This document shows positions 1 to 8,032 of a DNA stretch of 16,409 bases, one piece after another (positions within the stretch are counted from its first letter, which is position 1; each line of letters begins with the position of its first letter). The notes beneath the pieces are model-generated. The model saw nothing but the letters and a program-made list of their open reading frames with translations, ran no database searches and was not told the origin of the DNA. The translations under genes were made by a program, and so were the position numbers. This DNA comes from Terriglobales bacterium. GTDB lineage: Bacteria > Acidobacteriota > Terriglobia > Terriglobales > Acidobacteriaceae. The DNA is taken from assembly GCA_015655365.1 (NCBI GenBank), contig JAATFE010000465.1:1-16409 (forward strand). Reading direction: 5' to 3'.

Positions 1-183
1 GATGCTGCCGACGGTTACATTGCCCAGGTCCTGGGCGACGTGGAAGCCGATAAAGCCGAGGCCGCCAACCAGCGCCGCCAGTACGACCGCGCTGCTAACC
101 CACGCGGAGGATTTTTTCATCTTGCGGTCAAGCAGAGATGCCCCGTGGGGCAGGCCTTCGACCGTCGTTGCCATGTCGGACAT
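1..183 (-). CDS. N-terminal part of a divergent inner-membrane protein, possibly a PiT-type inorganic phosphate transporter (cut by window edge)
   Basis: The minus strand is open from an ATG at 183 to the window edge, 61 codons. The protein begins MSDMATTVEG and has a basic stretch (DRKMKKSS, residues 19-26) followed by one hydrophobic segment at about residues 28-53 (VSSAVVLAALVGGLGFIGF). That fits a membrane protein with a cytoplasmic N-terminus. A GGAG sequence (minus strand) sits 7 nt before the ATG at 183, which favours this start over the in-frame ATG at 174. The short tail, hydrophobic helix and 'AQDLGNVTVGS' stretch resemble from memory the N-terminus of bacterial low-affinity phosphate transporters (PiT family), but the diagnostic GFHDTANA-type motif would lie outside the window. 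The gene is transcribed away from the permease operon. Being a coding sequence is fairly secure; the family call is tentative. Confidence 0.5.
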   Translation of the reverse strand, partial: MSDMATTVEGLPHGASLLDRKMKKSSAWVSSAVVLAALVGGLGFIGFHVAQDLGNVTVGSI

Positions 184-340
184 AGAGAGGCTCCATTGCT
201 TGGGATGGGTTTCAGTCCGGTCGCCTGGGGGCGGAAAATTTCAGACTGAGCAATGGATATAAGAAGCAGATGAAAAGGAAATGAATTGCGGGGGAAATCG
301 AAAGGGCATTTTTCCAGGTTTTCGACTGCATGAATTCGTA

Positions 341-387
341 CCAGCGCTGGGTGCCCCAGGTCTCGCTTTTGAGACCTGGGAGAGCAC
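341..387. repeat. Palindrome plus perfect hairpin, REP-like intergenic element
   Basis: CCAGCGCTGG at 341-350 is a perfect 10-bp palindrome. Directly after it, CCCAGGTCTC (355-364) and GAGACCTGGG (371-380) form a perfect 10-bp inverted repeat around a 6-nt loop, GCTTTT. GTGC (351-354) and GCAC (384-387) extend the stem by 4 bp with a 3-nt AGA bulge on the right. There is no T-tract after the stem on either side, and the element lies between two divergent starts, so it is not an intrinsic terminator. The stem bordered by GTGCCCC and GAGCAC resembles hairpins I recall as common between genes in Terriglobia genomes; that is memory, not a search. It could act in the operon leader RNA or be a scattered repeat. 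Confidence 0.7.
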
Positions 388-467
388 GAACCCAAGGTAC
401 AAAATCAATGGGTCAAAGACCGAGAATGGGCAACGAAATTCTGGTGAAGATTGCCAGCCACAGCAAC

Positions 468-474
468 GGAGGAG
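468..474 (+). promoter_or_regulatory. Strong ribosome-binding site that fixes the ADOP-1 start
   Basis: GGAGGAG stands 7 nt before the ATG at 482. The open frame runs upstream to an ATG at 281, but that longer start has no comparable site. All paralogues begin with the same M(N/Q)xx(L/F)QD(L/I)RY segment, which starts exactly at 482. Confidence 0.85.
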
Positions 475-481
475 TTACGCC

Positions 482-3040
482 ATGAATCAGCTGTTCCAGG
501 ACATTCGCTACGCATTGCGCCAGTTGCGCAAGTCGCCGGGGTTCACCCTGACTGCGGTCATCACGCTGGCGCTGGGCATCGGCGCCAATACGGCGATCTT
601 CACCCTAGTCCACGGCATCCTGCTGCGCTCGCTGCCGGTTGCCAATCCGTCGCAACTCTACCGCGTGGGCGACAACGACGATTGCTGCATCGAGGGCGAT
701 TTCCCCGGCGGCGCCAGCGACACCGGCGACTTCACCATCTTCTCCACCGACCTTTACCAGTACCTCAAAAGCGCCACTCCGGAGTTTGAGCAACTGGCCG
801 CAGTGCAGGCCGGGCAGTGGCGTTGGAGCGTGCGGCGCGGCAATGCGCTGGCGAAGTCGCTGCATGGCGAATTCGTTTCCGGCAACTACTTTTCCACTCT
901 CGGCATGGGCGCTTATGCGGGCCGCGTGCTCGCCGATAGCGACGACACTCCCAGCGCGGCGCCTGCGACGGTGCTCAGTTACAAGGCGTGGCAAGGCGAG
1001 TTTGCGGGTGACCCTGCCATCGTCGGTTCGACCATCTACATCCAGTCGCGGCCCTTCACCGTCGTCGGCATCGCGCCGCCCAGCTTCTTCGGCGACCGCG
1101 TGTCCGACAACCCGCCCGATTTCTGGATGCCTGTCCAGACCGAGCCGTATGTCCGTCAGGACGGCGCAGTTCTCCATCACGCGGAGTCGCACTGGCTCTA
1201 CCTGCTGGGAAGAGTGCGCCCGGGCACCAATGTCGGCGCTTTACAGAGCAAGGTTTCCGGATTGTTGCGGCAGTGGATTGCGTCGCGCCCGCTGCTGACC
1301 GCCAACGGCGGAGCGTCCATCATTCCCAAGCAGCATGTGGTGATTGTGCCCGGCGGCGGTGGCATCCAGAACCTGCAACAGCAGACGGGCAAGGGTCTGA
1401 AGATGTTGATGATCCTCTCCTCGTTCGTGCTGTTGATTGCTTGCGCCAACATCGCCAACCTGCTGCTGGCACGCGCCACCACGCGGCGGGCGGAAGTTGC
1501 GGTGCGCATGGCCCTGGGCGCTGCGCGGCGGCGGCTCATCCGCCAGATCCTCACCGAAAGCGTGTTGCTCAGTTGCATCGGCGGACTGGTTGGATTGGCG
1601 GTTGCCTACGCCGGGTCGCATACAATTCTTGCCTTGGCCTTCCCCGAGGCCCGCAATATGCCCATCGACGCCAGCCCTTCGCTGCCCGTGCTGGGATTTG
1701 CGTTCCTTGTTTCGCTGCTTACGGGGGCGTTGTTTGGCCTGGCCCCCGCGTGGTCTGCCACGCACGCTCAGCCGGCCGAAGCATTGCGTGGCGTGAATCG
1801 CTCCACACGCGACCACTCGTCCCTGCCGCAGAAGGCGCTGGTCGTGGTGCAGGCTGCCTTGTCCGTTGTGCTGTTGGCCGGCGCCATCCTCATGACCAGG
1901 TCACTGGTCAATCTGGAGCATCAAAAATTCGGCCTCGTCACCACCAACCGCTATGTGGTGCACTTCGATCCGGCTGGCGCAGGTTACACCGCCGAGCGGC
2001 TGCCGGCGCTCTATCGCCAGATCGAAGATCGTTTCTCCGCATTGCCCGGCGTGAATAACATCGGTATGGCCATGTACAGTCCGCTCGAAGACGACAACTG
2101 GGGTGAGTGCGTCATCCAGCAGAGCCATCCCGCTCCCGGTCCGAACGAGCATTGCGGTTCCACCTGGGACCGCGTGAGCGACCACTTTCTCGATTCCATC
2201 AGCGTGCCCGTGGTGCGCGGCCGTGGGTTCACGGAGCAGGACACGGCCACCTCGCAACAGGTTGCCCTGGTCAATCAAGCCTTCGCCAAAAAGTTTTTCC
2301 CCAATCAGGATCCGGTGGGTCAGCACTTCGGCATCGACTTTCCGCAATACTCGGGCAGTTATCTGATCGTGGGTGTTTTTGCCGACTTCAAAATGAACAG
2401 TCCGCGCAGTGAGGTACGAGCGATTTACCTGCGCCCGATCGCGCAGAAGTTCGCCGGCTTTCAGGAGCCGCAAATGATCTCCACTGAGACGCAATCGATG
2501 TTCATGAACGCCATGATTCTCAACTTCAACTCGCCGCAGCCCAATGCCGACGCCCTCATTCGTCACACCCTGGCGGGCATCGACCCGAACCTTACGGTGA
2601 TGGATCTTCGCTCCATGGATGCGCAGGTGGCCGGCAACTTTACCCAGGAGCGTCTCATTGCGCGTCTCAGCAGCCTCTTTGGTGTGTTGGCATTGATCCT
2701 GGCTTCGGTGGGCCTCTACGGCGTGATGTCCTACTTTGTTGCCCGACGCACCAGCGAGATCGGCATTCGCATGGCGCTCGGCGCAACGCGGCCCAGTGTC
2801 GTGATCATGGTGTTGCGCGGTGCGCTATGGCAGATACTTGTCGGCCTTGCCTTGGGCATTCCCGCCGCACTGTTTGCCGGGCATCTCATGGCCAGTCAAC
2901 TCTACGGCGTTGGCAGTTACGATCCGCTTGCTTTTGTGGGCGCAACCCTGGTTCTCGGCCTGTGCGCCACATTGGCGGGTTTCCTGCCCGCGCGCCGCGC
3001 CGCTTCCATCGAGCCGATGAAGGCACTGCGCACCGAGTAA
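482..3040 (+). CDS. ADOP-1: duplicated MacB/FtsX-type ABC transporter permease (ADOP family)
   Basis: This 852-residue inner-membrane permease is the first of five paralogues. The chain contains two MacB-like units. TM1 (about 21-45) follows the signature QDIRYALRQLRKSPG and leads to a periplasmic domain (46-304), then TM2-TM4 at about 305-330, 358-385 and 400-425. TM5 (450-473) opens the second unit, followed by a second periplasmic domain (474-724) and TM6-TM8 at about 725-755, 775-802 and 815-838. Coupling-helix motifs facing the ATPase are AEVAVRMALGA (337-347) and SEIGIRMALGA (758-768). The tail is PARRAASIEPMKALRTE. It has the longest chain of the set, with periplasmic cysteines (C68, C69, C543, C558) at positions where the paralogues mostly lack them, possibly disulfide-bonded. 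The start at 482, not 281, is set by a GGAGGAG site and by alignment to the paralogues. MacB-type proteins usually work as mechanotransmitters driving export from the periplasm; the substrate here is unknown. Confidence 0.93.
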   Translation: MNQLFQDIRYALRQLRKSPGFTLTAVITLALGIGANTAIFTLVHGILLRSLPVANPSQLYRVGDNDDCCIEGDFPGGASDTGDFTIFSTDLYQYLKSATPEFEQLAAVQAGQWRWSVRRGNALAKSLHGEFVSGNYFSTLGMGAYAGRVLADSDDTPSAAPATVLSYKAWQGEFAGDPAIVGSTIYIQSRPFTVVGIAPPSFFGDRVSDNPPDFWMPVQTEPYVRQDGAVLHHAESHWLYLLGRVRPGTNVGALQSKVSGLLRQWIASRPLLTANGGASIIPKQHVVIVPGGGGIQNLQQQTGKGLKMLMILSSFVLLIACANIANLLLARATTRRAEVAVRMALGAARRRLIRQILTESVLLSCIGGLVGLAVAYAGSHTILALAFPEARNMPIDASPSLPVLGFAFLVSLLTGALFGLAPAWSATHAQPAEALRGVNRSTRDHSSLPQKALVVVQAALSVVLLAGAILMTRSLVNLEHQKFGLVTTNRYVVHFDPAGAGYTAERLPALYRQIEDRFSALPGVNNIGMAMYSPLEDDNWGECVIQQSHPAPGPNEHCGSTWDRVSDHFLDSISVPVVRGRGFTEQDTATSQQVALVNQAFAKKFFPNQDPVGQHFGIDFPQYSGSYLIVGVFADFKMNSPRSEVRAIYLRPIAQKFAGFQEPQMISTETQSMFMNAMILNFNSPQPNADALIRHTLAGIDPNLTVMDLRSMDAQVAGNFTQERLIARLSSLFGVLALILASVGLYGVMSYFVARRTSEIGIRMALGATRPSVVIMVLRGALWQILVGLALGIPAALFAGHLMASQLYGVGSYDPLAFVGATLVLGLCATLAGFLPARRAASIEPMKALRTE

Positions 3041-3077
3041 CACGCCGTCGAATTTATTAAGGGGGGAGAGGTACGGA

Positions 3078-5531
3078 ATGAACACGTTGCTTCAGGATCT
3101 TCGTTACGCACTTCGGCAGTTGCGCCACTCGCCGGGCTTTACGCTCACGGCAGTGCTGACGTTGGCCCTGGGGGTGGGTGCGAGCTCGGCGATATTTTGC
3201 CTGATCGACGGTCTCTGGTTGCATCCAGTGAGGGTTCCGCATCCTGGCGAGCTCGTGCGCCTCTTCTCTACCACCCAACAGGACTCGGAAGGTGGATTCA
3301 CATACCCCGAGTTCCGCACCATCGCGGAGCGGACCACGGCGTTGAAAAGCGTGGTGGCTTTGGGCCGTCGCGGCAGCATGATGGCGAGGAGCGACGGCAC
3401 TTCTACACTGCTGCTGACCAATGTGGTTTCGAGCAACTTCTTTGAGGCGCTCGGCGTGAAGCCGATCCTTGGCCGAAGCTTTGGCGCCAACGATGCGGAA
3501 CGCTTGCGTACGCACCCCGGCGTGCTGCTGGGCTACGGCTTCTGGCGTCGCGAGTTTACCGGCGACCCGGGCATCGTCGGCAAGCAGATTAAGCTCCTGC
3601 ACGGAAAAGATTCCCGTAGCCAGGTGGACGTGTGGGGCGTACTGCCGCCGGAGTTTCGCGAGGTCGACAATGGCGAGGACCGCGACCTGTGGATGCCTGC
3701 CGAAACCTGGGCCGCTATAACTTCTCCCGACGAACTGACCTCGCGCGCATCTCGCTGGTTCAATCTGTTGGGCCGTCTGGCGCCGGGGGCCACAGTGGCG
3801 CAAGCCAACGAACAGGCGTCCGCAACTGCTCAAGCTTGGGCTGCGACCGACCCGGCTGCCAATCGTGGACGTGGAGCGCGCGTTGTTTCGGACTTCGGCT
3901 ATCGCATGAGCAATGCGGGCACTAGCGGTTTGGTTCTGTTTGCCATTGTTGGCGGCGTACTTTTGCTGGCTGTCGTGAACGTGGTGCATCTGCTGCTGGC
4001 GCGTGCTTTGGCCCGTGGCCCCGAGGTCGCTTTGCGTCTTGCTTTGGGTGCGCGGCGCTGGACTGTTGCGCGGCAATTGCTCGTGGAGAACCTCTTGCTG
4101 GGCGTGCTGGGCCTTGTTGCCGGGCTCGGCCTGGCAGCGGGTTTGGCCGCCTTGCTGCCGCGGTTATTGGTCTCCGAGCCGGCAATGCTTTCCCAGGTTG
4201 GATTGGCGGCGACAGGCTTCCAGATGGACGGGCGTGTTTTTCTTTTTGCTTCCTTGCTGGCGCTGGTTACCATGCTGCTGCTGGCACTCGTTCCGCTGAA
4301 CCAGGTGGCGCGGGCCGAACTGTTGCCAACGCTGCAAGCGGGCGCTGCAACGCGCACCGCAAGCAAAAGTTCGCTCGCACGCCGCGCCGCCATCTGGCTG
4401 CAAATCGGTGTTTCGTTTGCATTATTCGCTTCTACAGGCGTACTGGTGCGCAGCTTTCTCAATACCCGCATGCAGCCCATCGGATTGACTCGCAACCAGG
4501 TGCTGCTGGCATGGACGCAGGCGCCAGACGCTCCCATGCGCGATGCCGTTGTCCAGCGCATGAAGGCGCTGCCCGGCGTGGGACGCGTGGCCTATGCTAT
4601 TCGTGCGCCGCTCAGTCTTTCCGAGGGCGGTATCGCTGTTAAGACGCTACTGCCCAGCCATCCGGAACTTCGCGATCCGATTGCAATCAAGTTCAATGCC
4701 GTCAGTCCGGACTTTCTCGATGCGACCGGAACGTGTGTCGTGCGTGGCCGGGGTATTGCGGCAGCAGACGATGCGGCGGGTGCGCCTGTTGTGCTCATCA
4801 ACCAGGCCATGGCTGCGAAGTACTGGCCCGGCCGGGACCCGCTCGGACAAGTCGTGCGCTTGGCCAGCTCTAATATCGATGCGCGCGTGGTGGGAGTTAC
4901 CGAGAATGCTCCCATCGCCCAGATCGGCGAGATAGCTGAGCCTTACTTGTATGTGCCGTTCAACTTTTACCAGTTACATCTGTCGAACATGGGCGAGATC
5001 ACCTTCGCGCTAGAGACCCAACAGAATGCCATGAGCATGGCTCAGCCCGTGCGCCAGGTACTGATTCACGCCGACCCGCTGCTTGACCCCATGATGGTGA
5101 CCTCGCTGCCCGAACTCATTCGCTACTCTTCTGGCAGCTATCAGATGATGGCCGAACTGGTCAGTGCGCTGGGCCTCATCGGTCTGGCCCTAACCGTCGT
5201 TGGCCTCTATGGATTCCTCGCCTTCCGCGTAACCCAGCGCCGCCGCGAAATCGGCATTCGCATGGCCTTGGGAGCTTCGCGTGAAGCCACGGCCTTGCTC
5301 ATTCTGCGCGACACAGTGCGCATCGCGGTCGTCGGCTTGGGGATAGGGATTGCGCTGGCGTTGGCTACCTCGCACCTTGAGGCCGCCGTGCTGTTCGGCG
5401 TGCGCCCGTTGGACGCGCTCTCTTTGGCCGGGGCGCTCTGCGCCGTGCTCGTTGCTGTGGTTGCCGCTGCATGGCTGCCCGCGCGGCGCGCCGCTTCCAT
5501 TGAACCCATGCAGGCTCTACGCACCGAGTAA
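3078..5531 (+). CDS. ADOP-2: duplicated MacB/FtsX-type ABC transporter permease (ADOP family)
   Basis: This 817-residue paralogue of ADOP-1 starts 37 bp after the ADOP-1 stop. A long purine-rich site (GGGGGGAGAGG, 3061-3071) lies 6 nt before the ATG. TM segments are at about 21-45, 283-308, 336-362 and 385-406 in the first unit and 437-458, 692-717, 743-768 and 778-799 in the second. The coupling motifs are PEVALRLALGA (315-325) and REIGIRMALGA (723-733). The tail PARRAASIEPMQALRTE is identical to that of ADOP-3. The second unit is compact: the strand after TM5 (LNTRMQPIGLTRNQV onward) reaches the 'MKALPGV' helix after fewer residues than in ADOP-1 or ADOP-4, so its second periplasmic domain (about 459-691) is trimmed near its start. 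No frameshift or internal stop is seen, so it should be functional. Substrate unknown. Confidence 0.93.
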   Translation: MNTLLQDLRYALRQLRHSPGFTLTAVLTLALGVGASSAIFCLIDGLWLHPVRVPHPGELVRLFSTTQQDSEGGFTYPEFRTIAERTTALKSVVALGRRGSMMARSDGTSTLLLTNVVSSNFFEALGVKPILGRSFGANDAERLRTHPGVLLGYGFWRREFTGDPGIVGKQIKLLHGKDSRSQVDVWGVLPPEFREVDNGEDRDLWMPAETWAAITSPDELTSRASRWFNLLGRLAPGATVAQANEQASATAQAWAATDPAANRGRGARVVSDFGYRMSNAGTSGLVLFAIVGGVLLLAVVNVVHLLLARALARGPEVALRLALGARRWTVARQLLVENLLLGVLGLVAGLGLAAGLAALLPRLLVSEPAMLSQVGLAATGFQMDGRVFLFASLLALVTMLLLALVPLNQVARAELLPTLQAGAATRTASKSSLARRAAIWLQIGVSFALFASTGVLVRSFLNTRMQPIGLTRNQVLLAWTQAPDAPMRDAVVQRMKALPGVGRVAYAIRAPLSLSEGGIAVKTLLPSHPELRDPIAIKFNAVSPDFLDATGTCVVRGRGIAAADDAAGAPVVLINQAMAAKYWPGRDPLGQVVRLASSNIDARVVGVTENAPIAQIGEIAEPYLYVPFNFYQLHLSNMGEITFALETQQNAMSMAQPVRQVLIHADPLLDPMMVTSLPELIRYSSGSYQMMAELVSALGLIGLALTVVGLYGFLAFRVTQRRREIGIRMALGASREATALLILRDTVRIAVVGLGIGIALALATSHLEAAVLFGVRPLDALSLAGALCAVLVAVVAAAWLPARRAASIEPMQALRTE

Positions 5532-5561
5532 CGGAAATCTATTTCTTGAGGGGGAAACGGA

Positions 5562-8012
5562 ATGAACACGCTGTTTCAGGATCTTCGCTACGCGCTTCGA
5601 CAGTTGCGCAAGTCGCCGGGCTTCACGCTCACGGCGGTGCTGACTCTGGCGCTGGGCATCGGCGCGCTGACCACCGTTGCCACGTGGACCAATGCCGTTC
5701 TCTTCAATCCGTGGCCGCATGTTGCCGCGCCACGGACGCTGCGTTTTGTGGATGCCACGGTGCTCGGCTCCCAGGGCTACTCGGTGCATTACGACCAATA
5801 TCGTTTTTTGCGCGAGCAGGGGCGTGCATATAGCGATGCGGCCGCGTTTGCCATTGGCACGGTGAACCTTGCCACGCCGGGGACCGAGCCACGGGCTCTG
5901 TCTGCCGGCATGGTCTCGTCGAACTATTTTCAACTCCTCGGACTGAAGCCGCGGGCCGGCCGTTTCTTTCAGCCTGGGGCCAACGATCGCGCCTATGGTG
6001 CGAGCGATGAGATCGTACTTTCAGATAACCTGTGGCGCGAGCGCTTCGGCGCGGATCCCAACATCGTTGGCCGCTCGGTTTTCATCAATCGTCATGCGTT
6101 TACGGTGATCGGCATCGCGCCGGCCGGTTTTGCTGGAATCTTCGGCGGGCTGGGGGAATCGGCCTGGGTTCCGCTTTCCGCTTTGCGCGGCCTTTCTTCC
6201 GATGCGGCGGCAGACCCGCTTCTTCACTACGGCTTGCAGGTTGTGGTGCGTCTGCGTCCCGGCGTGCAGCACTCCGCTGCTGCGGCGGAACTGCATACCC
6301 TGGCGCGGACCTTTGCGCAGCAGCAGCACGACGGCAACTATAACGGCTGGGATTTGAATCTGCGCGATTCCGCGCACTTCGAGCGCGGCCTCTTTGGCAC
6401 TATCGGCGAACAGTTGCCGGTGTTGTTGGGAGCATCGATTTTGCTCATGGTGCTGGTGTGCATCAACATTGCCTCGCTGCTCGGGCAACATGCGTCGCGC
6501 CGCCGCCGCGAGGTTGCCATTCGCACCGCGCTCGGCGCAGCTCCAGGCCGGATTGCCGCGCAAGTCCTTGCCGAAACCGGCTTGCTGGCGCTGGCCGGCG
6601 CGTTGGCCGGTTGGGGCGCAAGCATCGCCATGTCGCGGGCGCTCTACGTGCTTCTGCCCAACTTCGGCATGCCGCTGGCATTCAACCTGCAAAGCGACGC
6701 GCACATTTTGCTGTTTGTCTCGGGAATCGTCGTGGTGGTGACGCTGGCGTGCGGTATGCATCCGATGCGTCAGTCTCTGCGCATCTCGCAGAAAGAGGCG
6801 CTGCATGAAGGCGGCGCAGCCGTGGCCGGAGGCTCGCGCAACAGGCTCGGGCAGCGTATCCTGCTCGGCCTGCAATTGGGCATCTGCTTCGTGGTCCTGG
6901 TCTGCTGCGGATTGCTGACCCGCACCGCGCTCAACATCGTCCATCGCGACATCGGGTTCGATCGCACCAACTGCCTGACGGCGAATATTGATCTTTCGCG
7001 TTCCGGGTACACCAAAGAGAGCGGACAGGCTTTTCAAACTGCTCTCGTCGAGCGTCTGCGCAACGCTCCTGGGGTGGACTCCGCGACGCTGACTTCGCAC
7101 TTGCCCATGGGGGACGACGGCGCGGGCAATACGCAGGATTTCAATATCCCCGGCTATGTGCCGGCCAAGGGCGAAGCCATGGAAGTGGTGACGGATTTCG
7201 AAGGGCCGGACTTCTTCCGCACCATGCGCATCCCCCTGACCCAGGGACGTGAATTCAGCACCCATGACGACGCTTCTTCACAAGATGTCGCGATGATCAA
7301 CGAGTCGATGGCGCACCGTTATTGGCCCAAGGGCGACGCCATCGGCCATAGTGTTGTGGTCCGGGACAGGAGTCGCCAGATCGTCGGTGTCGTGCACGAT
7401 TACGCCTATTACAGTTCGGACTCGACCGATCCTTATCCAGTTCTTTTTCTGCCCACTGCGCAGCATTATTCAAGCTATGTCTCCGTGGCTGTTCGTTCTC
7501 GCACGACGGCGTCCGCGATCACCGCGCAACTGCGCCAGGCTGTTGCGGGGCTGGACAGTTCGCTGCCGCTTGAGAATGTGCAGACTCTCGAAGAAGTTGT
7601 GGACCAGCGCTATCAGTTCTCGCGCATTCCCGCGGAGTTGCTGGGCGTCTATGCGCTGTCCAGTGTGCTGGTCGCCATGCTGGGCCTGTATGCGGTCATG
7701 GCCTATTCGGTGTTGGAGCGGCAACGCGAATTTGCTCTCCGCATTGCTTTGGGATCGACGCGCTGGGGAGTTTTCCGCCTCGTGTTGGGCAGCAGCACAT
7801 GGATTATCGCGGTGGGGCTGCTGACCGGCGGCCTCGGCTCCGTCGCGGCGGTACGCCTGCTGCGCTCCATGCTTTTTGGGATTGCACCTTTTGACCCGAT
7901 GACCTACTGCGCGGCGGCGGCCTGCTTGCTGCTCACCGTGATTGTGTCGGGGCTGTTCCCTGCGCGCCGCGCCGCTTCCATTGAACCCATGCAGGCATTG
8001 AGAACCGAATAA
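5562..8012 (+). CDS. ADOP-3: duplicated MacB/FtsX-type ABC transporter permease (ADOP family)
   Basis: This 816-residue third paralogue starts 30 bp after ADOP-2 with a GAGGGGG site 7 nt before the ATG. Predicted TM segments are at about 21-45, 285-308, 335-363, 381-399, 432-455, 690-716, 742-767 and 778-799. The N-terminal signature is MNTLFQDLRYALRQLRKSPG. The usual 'GANxAxF' in TM1 is changed to GALTTVA, followed by TWTNAVLFNPWPHV, so the entry to the first periplasmic domain differs from its neighbours. After TM2 it reads INIASLLGQHASRR where the others have a 'LLLARA'-like stretch. Coupling motifs are REVAIRTALGA (316-326) and REFALRIALGS (722-732). The second TM5 is cysteine-rich (ICFVVLVCCG, 441-450). 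These differences suggest a diverged but intact paralogue. A substrate cannot be assigned. Confidence 0.93.
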   Translation: MNTLFQDLRYALRQLRKSPGFTLTAVLTLALGIGALTTVATWTNAVLFNPWPHVAAPRTLRFVDATVLGSQGYSVHYDQYRFLREQGRAYSDAAAFAIGTVNLATPGTEPRALSAGMVSSNYFQLLGLKPRAGRFFQPGANDRAYGASDEIVLSDNLWRERFGADPNIVGRSVFINRHAFTVIGIAPAGFAGIFGGLGESAWVPLSALRGLSSDAAADPLLHYGLQVVVRLRPGVQHSAAAAELHTLARTFAQQQHDGNYNGWDLNLRDSAHFERGLFGTIGEQLPVLLGASILLMVLVCINIASLLGQHASRRRREVAIRTALGAAPGRIAAQVLAETGLLALAGALAGWGASIAMSRALYVLLPNFGMPLAFNLQSDAHILLFVSGIVVVVTLACGMHPMRQSLRISQKEALHEGGAAVAGGSRNRLGQRILLGLQLGICFVVLVCCGLLTRTALNIVHRDIGFDRTNCLTANIDLSRSGYTKESGQAFQTALVERLRNAPGVDSATLTSHLPMGDDGAGNTQDFNIPGYVPAKGEAMEVVTDFEGPDFFRTMRIPLTQGREFSTHDDASSQDVAMINESMAHRYWPKGDAIGHSVVVRDRSRQIVGVVHDYAYYSSDSTDPYPVLFLPTAQHYSSYVSVAVRSRTTASAITAQLRQAVAGLDSSLPLENVQTLEEVVDQRYQFSRIPAELLGVYALSSVLVAMLGLYAVMAYSVLERQREFALRIALGSTRWGVFRLVLGSSTWIIAVGLLTGGLGSVAAVRLLRSMLFGIAPFDPMTYCAAAACLLLTVIVSGLFPARRAASIEPMQALRTE

Positions 8013-8032
8013 CTTCCCTTTCAGGAGACAGA

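Larger units (their letters stand above)
184..481. other. Divergent intergenic region between the putative phosphate transporter and the ADOP operon
   Basis: This 298-bp spacer must hold the promoters of both divergent genes and the leader of the permease operon. It is less GC-rich than the flanking genes at about 240-340. A TATAAG sequence lies at 258-263 on the + strand, but no convincing -35 element precedes it, so I do not call a promoter. I looked by eye for a sigma-54 -24/-12 pair (GG-N10-GC) on the + strand; the only spacing match, at 219-232, does not fit the wider consensus. The main structure is an inverted repeat and palindrome at 341-387. The first permease frame is open back to an ATG at 281, but codon content and the ribosome-binding site argue that 281-481 is non-coding. 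Confidence 0.6.

Noticed and set aside
219..232. Possible sigma-54 promoter (GG-N10-GC)
   Set aside because: Only the spacing fits; the surrounding bases do not match TGGCAC or TTGCA, and the stretch is simply G-rich.
258..263. TATAAG as a -10 box for the ADOP operon
   Set aside because: No acceptable -35 sequence at 16-18 nt upstream, so it stays only a remark in the spacer entry.
351..387. Hairpin as a rho-independent terminator
   Set aside because: No T-tract follows the stem on either strand, and both flanking genes start, not end, around it.
281..481. Upstream extension of ADOP-1 to an ATG at 281, adding 67 residues
   Set aside because: The added part covers the palindrome and hairpin, has no match to the paralogues and lacks a good ribosome-binding site, whereas 482 has GGAGGAG and aligns with all other family starts.
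6021..7265. 414-codon minus-strand open frame inside ADOP-3, and similar ones of 392 codons (11756-12934) and 339 codons (3057-4076)
   Set aside because: All are antisense to intact permease genes, rich in His, Arg and Gln as shadow frames are, and have no supporting context.
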